From: Methylomonas koyamae
GTDB taxonomy: Bacteria; Pseudomonadota; Gammaproteobacteria; Methylococcales; Methylomonadaceae
Assembly (NCBI GenBank): GCA_945877625.1
Contig: CAMCSF010000002.1
Location: 1-49,410 of the forward strand
Length of the DNA: 49,410 bases
Direction of reading: 5' to 3'
The translations under genes and the position numbers were made by a program. This document shows positions 44,034 to 49,410 of the stretch, in pieces. Numbering within the stretch: the first letter of the stretch is position 1; every line of letters starts with the position of its first letter. Below the pieces are notes generated by a model, which had not been told where the DNA came from, made no database searches, and was given only the letters and a program-made list of their open reading frames with translations.

Positions 44034-44558
44034 ATGAAACTCGCTATCACTGTTTTAGGCAATAAAACTCAGGGATTGATTCCTGAAATGTTAGCGATTT
44101 TAAGTGCTTGTCACTGTGATGTATTGGAGTTGCGTAGTTCGGGATTGTCAGAGATTAGCTGGCTTTATTTGTTGGTCGATGGCAATTGGAATCAGATCGC
44201 TAAGCTGGAAGGGCTTTTAGAATTAATCGCTACTCGTTTAGGCCTTGAAATCAGTTTTTTACGACCAGAAGAAGAATTGCAGGTTAAAGAAGGTGTTCCT
44301 TATTTGTTGGAAACCATTTCTGCCGATAAAAAAGATTTAATGTTTGCGGTTAGTGCTTTCTTGCAAGAGCGTGGTGTGTTTATCGAAGAAATGACGGCAA
44401 GTCGGCATCAGGCACCTTATTTCAATCACAGTGTTTTTTCCAGTAAATTCGTTTTGTTAGTGCCGGCAAATGTACACATTCTGTCTTTGCGTGAAGAATT
44501 TTTGGATTTCTGCGACGATTTGAACATCGACGCTATTCTTGAACCTATCAAGCGGTAA
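44034..44558 (+). CDS. gcvR: Glycine cleavage system repressor-like ACT-domain protein
   Basis: 174 residues with two ACT-type ligand-binding halves: AITVLGNKTQGLIPEMLAILSACHCDVLELRSS (3-35) and PYLLETISADKKDLMFAVSAFLQERGVFIEEMTAS (about 87-121). This is the GcvR arrangement. In E. coli GcvR restrains GcvA-driven activation of the glycine cleavage operon. It is directly upstream of bcp (5 bases), the same neighbours as gcvR-bcp in E. coli, which supports the name. No DNA-binding domain is present, as expected. It starts 17 bases after pgaD. Confidence 0.8.
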   Translation: MKLAITVLGNKTQGLIPEMLAILSACHCDVLELRSSGLSEISWLYLLVDGNWNQIAKLEGLLELIATRLGLEISFLRPEEELQVKEGVPYLLETISADKKDLMFAVSAFLQERGVFIEEMTASRHQAPYFNHSVFSSKFVLLVPANVHILSLREEFLDFCDDLNIDAILEPIKR

Positions 44559-44563
44559 TTATT

Positions 44564-45031
44564 ATGGCTATCAACCTTGGCGAGAGTGTTCCTAATTTTC
44601 AAGCTTCTGCAACCGGCGATAAAACCGTTGGCTTGAGTGACTACTTGGGGCAAAAAGTCTTGTTGTACTTCTACCCTAAAGACAATACGCCGGGCTGTAC
44701 TCAAGAAGGGCAGGCCTTTAGAGATCATTACCCCCAGTTTCAACAGCTTAATACTGTAATACTGGGCGTGTCTCGCGATAGTGTCAAAGTGCATGAAGGT
44801 TTTAAATGCAAACAGGCTTTTCCGTTTGATTTGTTGGCCGATCAAGATGAAGCGCTGTGTGAACTGTTTGATGTTATCAAGATGAAAAACATGTATGGCA
44901 AGCAAGTCAGAGGCATAGAACGTAGTACCTTCTTGATTGATGAGCAGGGTGTTTTAATCAAAGAATGGCGCAAGGTTCAGGTGAAAACCCATATTGCTGA
45001 GGTTTTGACGACTTTGGATCAGCTCCAATAA
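44564..45031 (+). CDS. bcp: Thiol peroxidase, Bcp/PrxQ family
   Basis: 155-residue peroxiredoxin that reduces hydrogen peroxide and organic hydroperoxides in the cytosol. The peroxidatic Cys45 sits in FYPKDNTPGCTQEGQAFRDHY (36-56). The resolving cysteine found five residues later in E. coli Bcp (CxxxxC) is replaced by Gln50, so this enzyme should resolve intermolecularly or by an external thiol; another Cys (CELFDVIKMK) lies further on. RSTFLIDEQGVLIKEWRKVQVKTHIAEVL is the conserved C-terminal portion. It is coupled to the gcvR-like gene. Confidence 0.93.
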   Translation: MAINLGESVPNFQASATGDKTVGLSDYLGQKVLLYFYPKDNTPGCTQEGQAFRDHYPQFQQLNTVILGVSRDSVKVHEGFKCKQAFPFDLLADQDEALCELFDVIKMKNMYGKQVRGIERSTFLIDEQGVLIKEWRKVQVKTHIAEVLTTLDQLQ

Positions 45032-45157
45032 AAAGCTTACATAGCCTTAACTTAGTGGATTTAAGCCAGTTTTTAGCATAATTTATAAATCTGTAACATT
45101 GTTTAATGACGGGGTTTTGGGGATAATGGCCACTGTCTTATATTTTACGGTCATATC

Positions 45158-45382
45158 ATGAACGAACTTCTGTCTTCAGGAATTGAATTGATGCTAATTG
45201 GAATGGGCATCGTTTTTACCTTTTTGGCAATGTTGGTAGTTGTTATTAACGGCATGGCATCAGTGGTTCAACGTTTTTTTCCAGAAACGCCAGTACCGAG
45301 TCAAAATGGTGAAGATCCTCGAATGATTGCTGCTATTTCTGCTGCAATTCATGAATACCGCAAAAAACATCATAAGCATTAA
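45158..45382 (+). CDS. oadG: Oxaloacetate decarboxylase gamma subunit
   Basis: 74-residue single-span membrane protein that assembles the Na+-pumping oxaloacetate decarboxylase. The hydrophobic segment (about 10-34; ELMLIGMGIVFTFLAMLVVVING) is followed by a short polar linker and a His-rich tail ending HEYRKKHHKH, a typical zinc-contacting OadG end. It is the first of oadG-oadA-oadB, ahead of oadA by 87 bases. Confidence 0.85.
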   Translation: MNELLSSGIELMLIGMGIVFTFLAMLVVVINGMASVVQRFFPETPVPSQNGEDPRMIAAISAAIHEYRKKHHKH

Positions 45383-45469
45383 GTTTTAATGCCGCCAATC
45401 AAAATAGGCATCCAACGCACCCACAAGGTATAACTAGCAGACCCAAAAGAGTCATTAGGAGAAACAAAC

Positions 45470-47263
45470 GTGGCAAAGGTAAAAAAACCTTTAGGAATAA
45501 CAGAAGTCGTACTACGCGACGCTCATCAATCAATCTTGGCAACGCGTTTACGTATCGAAGATATGTTGCCTATCTGTCAGCAACTTGACGAAATCGGTTA
45601 TTGGTCAATTGAATCCTGGGGTGGCGCTACATTTGACGCTTGCATTCGCTATTTAGGTGAAGATCCTTGGGAGCGTTTACGTTTACTCAAAAAAGCGATG
45701 CCGAATACACCACAGCAAATGCTGTTTCGTGGTCAAAATATTTTAGGTTATCGGCATTATGCTGATGATGTGGTTGATAAATTCGTAGAGCGTTGCGCGG
45801 TTAACGGTATTGATGTTTTCCGTATTTTCGATGCGATGAACGATATGCGTAACATTGAGCGGGCTATTAAAGCGGTGCTCCATACCGATGCTCATGCTCA
45901 AGGCACCATTTCTTATACAACCAGCCCAGTTCATACCATTGCTAAATGGGTTGAACAAGGTCGTATCATTGAAGATTTAGGCGCACATTCGATTTGTATT
46001 AAAGATATGGCCGGTCTTTTAACTCCTTATGATGCTTATGAATTAGTGAGTAAGCTGAAAAAAGCGGTTTCTATTCCAATTCACATGCAATGCCACGCAA
46101 CAACGGGTCTAAGTGTCGGTACTTATATCAAAGCGGTTGAAGCCGGTTTGGATAATGCAGACACGGCTATCTCTTCTTTAAGTATGACCTATGGTCATAG
46201 TCCAACAGAAACTATCGTTGCCAGCTTCCAAGGTCAGCCTTATGACACTGGTTTAGATTTGGTTAAGTTAGAAAAAATTGCTGCTTATTTCCGTGATGTG
46301 CGTAAAAAATACGCACAATTTGAAGGCAGCCTAAAAGGCGTTGATGGTCGTATTTTGGTCTCGCAAGTACCGGGTGGTATGTTGACCAACATGGAAAGCC
46401 AGCTTAAAGAGCAAGGCGCGGCTGATAAATTTGATGAAGTGTTGCTCGAAATTCCAAGAGTGCGTAGCGATTTAGGTTTTATTCCTTTGGTTACGCCAAC
46501 TTCGCAAATCGTTGGTACCCAAGCGGTGTTAAACGTCATGCAAGGTGAACGTTACAAAACCATCAGCAAAGAAACGGCCGGTGTTTTGAAAGGTGAATAC
46601 GGTGCAACACCGGCACCTGTTAATAAAGAATTACAAGCGCGGGTTTTAGACGGTGCGGAAGCGATTACTTGCCGTCCAGCTGATTTATTAGCGCCAGAAA
46701 TGGATAAAATCGTTGCTGAAGTTAAACGTAAAGCCGAAGCTGAAGGCGTTAAGTTATCCGAAAATGTCGAAGAAGATGCTTTGATTGACGGTATGTTCGC
46801 TCAAATTGGCTGGAAGTTTTTACAAAATCGCGGCAATCCAGCGGCATTTGAACCAGTTCCAAGTGCTGAATCAGCTGCTCCAGCAGCCGTTGCTCCTGCT
46901 GGATCTGCAACCGGCCCAACAGAAACTTATACTGTCAATGTCGATGGCAAAAACTTTAATGTCGCAGTTGGCCCTGCGGGTGCTGACATTACCGTTAAAG
47001 CCGCCGCGCCAGTTGGCCCTGATTTAGTGATTACACCGCCGATTGTTACCGGTAGTGGCTTTGTGATTTCACCTTTAGCAGGTGTGATTTTAAAAGTGAT
47101 GGCTAATGTCGGATCACACATTGCCGAAGGTGATGTGGTGATTGTGATGGAAGCCATGAAAATGGAAACCGAAATTCGCGCTAAAGTGGCCGGTATTGTT
47201 ACTGAAGTGAATGTCAGACAAGGCGATTCGGTGGCAGTTGGTGACGTGTTAGTAACCTTATAA
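45470..47263 (+). CDS. oadA: Oxaloacetate decarboxylase alpha subunit, biotin-containing
   Basis: Carboxyltransferase of the Na+-translocating decarboxylase that moves CO2 from oxaloacetate to biotin. Translation starts at GTG (45470) after AGGAG. 597 residues: a pyruvate carboxylase-like carboxyltransferase barrel (about 1-265; [58 protein letters not shown]), a middle domain (about 280-450), a Pro/Ala-rich linker (about 465-485) and the biotinyl domain with EAMKMETE (Lys564 biotinylated) and a typical closing GDVLVTL. It may help set oxaloacetate/pyruvate balance and sodium gradient. Confidence 0.96.
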   Translation: MAKVKKPLGITEVVLRDAHQSILATRLRIEDMLPICQQLDEIGYWSIESWGGATFDACIRYLGEDPWERLRLLKKAMPNTPQQMLFRGQNILGYRHYADDVVDKFVERCAVNGIDVFRIFDAMNDMRNIERAIKAVLHTDAHAQGTISYTTSPVHTIAKWVEQGRIIEDLGAHSICIKDMAGLLTPYDAYELVSKLKKAVSIPIHMQCHATTGLSVGTYIKAVEAGLDNADTAISSLSMTYGHSPTETIVASFQGQPYDTGLDLVKLEKIAAYFRDVRKKYAQFEGSLKGVDGRILVSQVPGGMLTNMESQLKEQGAADKFDEVLLEIPRVRSDLGFIPLVTPTSQIVGTQAVLNVMQGERYKTISKETAGVLKGEYGATPAPVNKELQARVLDGAEAITCRPADLLAPEMDKIVAEVKRKAEAEGVKLSENVEEDALIDGMFAQIGWKFLQNRGNPAAFEPVPSAESAAPAAVAPAGSATGPTETYTVNVDGKNFNVAVGPAGADITVKAAAPVGPDLVITPPIVTGSGFVISPLAGVILKVMANVGSHIAEGDVVIVMEAMKMETEIRAKVAGIVTEVNVRQGDSVAVGDVLVTL

Positions 47264-47270
47264 AGCGAGC

Positions 47271-47297
47271 TAACCCCAGTTGATTAAATTGGGGTTA
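47271..47297 (+). promoter_or_regulatory. Intercistronic hairpin between oadA and oadB
   Basis: TAACCCCA (47271-47278) and TGGGGTTA (47290-47297) form an 8-bp stem with an 11-base loop, seven bases past the oadA stop, with no T run. It could stabilise the oadA end or tune the ratio of the two subunits. Confidence 0.5.
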
Positions 47298-47333
47298 ACA
47301 TTAAGCTACGATATATAACAATAAAGAAAATCC

Positions 47334-48461
47334 ATGGAAAATATCAGACTGTTGTGGGAAAGCACTGGCCTCTACAACTTTACAGGGCCACAAGCCATTA
47401 TGATGGTGGTTGGTTTTGTGCTGCTGTTCCTCGCCATTAAAAAAGACTTCGAACCCTTGTTGTTGCTACCTATTGGCTTTGGCGCGATTTTGAGCAACAT
47501 TCCCGTCGCAGGTATGATTGATGAGGGCGGGATTCTATACTTCATGTATGGCGGTATTAAAGCCGGCATCTTCCCGCTTTTAATCTTCATGGGCGTTGGG
47601 GCAATGACCGATTTTGGTCCGATGCTAGCCAATCCCAAAACCCTGTTACTGGGGGCTGCTGCGCAATTTGGAATTTTCGCGACCTTGTTCGGTGCTTTAG
47701 CTATGAACGTGTTGCCCGGCATGGAGTTTAGCTTAAAACAAGCTGCGGCTATCGCTATTATCGGTGGAGCTGATGGCCCTACAGCGATTTACGTGGCCTC
47801 TAAACTAGCGCCAGAATTACTGGGTGCAATTGCGGTTGCTGCTTATTCATACATGGCTTTAGTGCCATTAATTCAACCACCGATTATGCGTGCATTAACC
47901 ACGGTTGAAGAGCGCAAAATTGAAATGCAGCAGTTAAGACCGGTCAGCAAAACCGAGAAAACCATCTTTCCTTTGGTGCTTGTTGTGCTAACTGCTTTGT
48001 TATTGCCGTCTGCTGCGCCTTTAGTGGGTATGTTCTGTTTAGGTAATTTAATGAATGCTTGCGGTGTTGTTGATCGTTTAAGCAAAACCGCCCAAAACGA
48101 ATTGATTAACATTGTGACAATTTTCTTAGGCTTAGCAGTCGGCTCAAAACTGAGTGCTGAAGCATTTTTGAAGATGGAAACCTTAGGTATCTTAGGTTTA
48201 GGCGCTATCGCTTTTGCTATCGGTACAGCAAGTGGCGTTTTGATGGCTAAATTGATGAATCGTTTTAGCAGTACGCCAATTAATCCATTAATTGGTGCGG
48301 CGGGTGTTTCGGCGGTGCCGATGGCGGCTAGGGTTGCTAATAAAGTGGGTCAAGAAAGCAATCCATACAACTTCTTATTGATGCACGCGATGGGGCCGAA
48401 TGTCGCTGGTGTTATTGGTTCAGCGGTTGCTGCGGGTGTGTTGTTAAGCTTGATTCGTTAA
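47334..48461 (+). CDS. oadB: Oxaloacetate decarboxylase beta subunit (Na+-pumping)
   Basis: Polytopic inner membrane subunit that decarboxylates carboxybiotin and exports Na+. 375 residues, about nine to eleven hydrophobic spans. Family motifs include [29 protein letters not shown] (about 80-108), [19 protein letters not shown] (about 142-160), with the Asp in GGADGPT being the key ion-site residue, and [28 protein letters not shown] (about 318-345). A strong terminator follows, so the oad operon ends here. Confidence 0.96.
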   Translation: MENIRLLWESTGLYNFTGPQAIMMVVGFVLLFLAIKKDFEPLLLLPIGFGAILSNIPVAGMIDEGGILYFMYGGIKAGIFPLLIFMGVGAMTDFGPMLANPKTLLLGAAAQFGIFATLFGALAMNVLPGMEFSLKQAAAIAIIGGADGPTAIYVASKLAPELLGAIAVAAYSYMALVPLIQPPIMRALTTVEERKIEMQQLRPVSKTEKTIFPLVLVVLTALLLPSAAPLVGMFCLGNLMNACGVVDRLSKTAQNELINIVTIFLGLAVGSKLSAEAFLKMETLGILGLGAIAFAIGTASGVLMAKLMNRFSSTPINPLIGAAGVSAVPMAARVANKVGQESNPYNFLLMHAMGPNVAGVIGSAVAAGVLLSLIR

Positions 48462-48483
48462 GTCTTAACAAAATCCAAATCTA

Positions 48484-48519
48484 AAAAAAGCCGAAGTTTT
48501 TTAACTTCGGCTTTTTTAT
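48484..48519. terminator. Bidirectional terminator between oadB and fhs
   Basis: AAAAAAGCCGAAGTT (48484-48498) pairs perfectly with AACTTCGGCTTTTTT (48503-48517) around a 4-base loop, giving a T run on both strands. It serves the convergent oadB and fhs genes. Confidence 0.95.
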
Positions 48520-48540
48520 TGTCTAGCGTTTTAGTGGCGG

Positions 48541-49410
48541 TTAAAACAAACCGCTAATCACGCCATCATCACTAATATCAATTCGCTCAGCGGCAGGGAT
48601 TTTAGGCAAACCTGGCATAGTCATCATATCGCCAGCAATAGCAACAATAAATCCAGCGCCATTGGCTAATCGCACTTCGCTAATTTCGACAGTATGACCA
48701 GATGGCGCGCCTTTGGCATTAGGATTGGTTGAAAATGACATCTGAGTTTTTGCCATACAAATCGGGAAATGACCGTAATTGGCTTGCAAAGCTTTAATCT
48801 CGCTCAACACTTTTGGGCTGGCCGAAACTTTAGCTGCACCGTATAACTTCGTCGCAATCGCTTCGATTTTGCCCAAAAGCGGCAATTCATCGTCATACAC
48901 ATAGCTAAAGCCCGGTTCGCGGTGGTCAACGATGTCTAAAACTGCTTGTGCTAATTGTTCTGCACCAGCGCCGCCATGTGCCCAATGTTTAGACACCACG
49001 CATTTTGCGCCTAAGGCTTCACATTTTTGCTGTAACAAAGCAATTTCGGCATCGCTGTCAAAACTGAAATGGTTAATACAAACCACACAAGGCAAACCGT
49101 AATGGTTGGTGATATTGCTGAGGTGGCGTTCTAAATTAGCAAAACCGGTTTCTAAAGCTTCGAGGTTTTCAACATTTAACCCATCTTTGGCAACGCCACC
49201 GTGGAATTTCAAGGCTCTCACGGTCGCAACTAAGACTACCGCTGATGGTTTTAAACCTGACATCCGGCACTTAATGTCCAGAAACTTCTCTGCACCTAAA
49301 TCAGCGCCAAAACCGGCTTCAGTGACAGCATAATCCGCTAGTTTCAACGCAGTTTTGGTGGCGGTAACGGTATTGCAACCGTGAGCGATATTAGCAAACG
49401 GCCCGCCGTG
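48541..49410 (-). CDS. fhs: Formate-tetrahydrofolate ligase, C-terminal half (5' end outside window)
   Basis: ATP-dependent synthesis of 10-formyltetrahydrofolate from formate, a C1-assimilation enzyme. The frame is open to the window edge and continues upstream: the last bases encode [20 protein letters not shown], a signature region of Fhs, so no start is visible. The visible 289 residues are about half of the ~557-residue family length. Further features: [72 protein letters not shown] and [26 protein letters not shown] at the C-terminus. In a methylotroph it could feed formate into serine-cycle or folate metabolism. Confidence 0.95.
   Translation of the reverse strand, partial: HGGPFANIAHGCNTVTATKTALKLADYAVTEAGFGADLGAEKFLDIKCRMSGLKPSAVVLVATVRALKFHGGVAKDGLNVENLEALETGFANLERHLSNITNHYGLPCVVCINHFSFDSDAEIALLQQKCEALGAKCVVSKHWAHGGAGAEQLAQAVLDIVDHREPGFSYVYDDELPLLGKIEAIATKLYGAAKVSASPKVLSEIKALQANYGHFPICMAKTQMSFSTNPNAKGAPSGHTVEISEVRLANGAGFIVAIAGDMMTMPGLPKIPAAERIDISDDGVISGLF

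Overview
The window reads as chromosomal DNA of a gammaproteobacterium with moderate, AT-leaning base composition. The divergent bamE/fur pair, the lolC-lolD operon, the gcvR-like/bcp pair, pgaBCD and pntAB all point to that class. SmbP, pta/ackA, an oxaloacetate decarboxylase and formate-tetrahydrofolate ligase would fit a methylotroph of the Methylococcales type. No methane or methanol oxidation gene lies in the window, so that placement is inference. I found no rRNA, tRNA, CRISPR array, phage or complete insertion sequence.

Layout. 1-3.7 kb: the end of a small metal-binding protein gene, rpiA on the minus strand, a small secreted protein with three cysteine-pair repeats, and an OmpA-family porin. 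4.0-14.8 kb: an exopolysaccharide locus with a TviB/WbpO-type UDP-N-acetylhexosamine dehydrogenase, two secreted probable beta-sandwich proteins, a hyaluronan-synthase/NodC-like membrane glycosyltransferase, a NodB-like protein that has lost its catalytic residues, a small secreted protein, and an intact secreted deacetylase with two carbohydrate-binding-like and two Ig-like domains. 14.9-18.1 kb: bamE and fur (divergent), lolC-lolD, and the tail of a decayed coiled-coil gene. 18.4-25.3 kb, minus strand: pta - DUF2380-like - ackA, then pntA-pntB.

26.1-31.8 kb: an iron-uptake style unit of ECF sigma factor, FecR anti-sigma, TonB-dependent receptor and PepSY membrane protein. It is followed by a ParDE toxin-antitoxin pair on the minus strand whose toxin gene overlaps the PepSY gene end. 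32.5-38.2 kb: a tripartite RND efflux operon whose codon use is visibly richer in G and C at third positions than that of its neighbours. 38.3-40.2 kb: a short coiled-coil protein, then an overlapping nucleotidyltransferase/HAD phosphatase pair. 40.3-44.0 kb: pgaB-pgaC-pgaD for poly-N-acetylglucosamine, without pgaA. 44.0-49.4 kb: a GcvR-like ACT protein, a peroxiredoxin, oadG-oadA-oadB, and the C-terminal half of fhs on the minus strand.

How it fits together: two independent beta-glycan synthase systems, each with its own deacetylase-type partner, lie about 28 kb apart. The first is the less familiar and is the best candidate for an undescribed system: it pairs a GT2 synthase with a UDP-sugar acid dehydrogenase, a catalytically dead deacetylase-like protein and several secreted sugar-binding-like proteins. 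Short dispersed palindromic repeats occupy several intergenic gaps.
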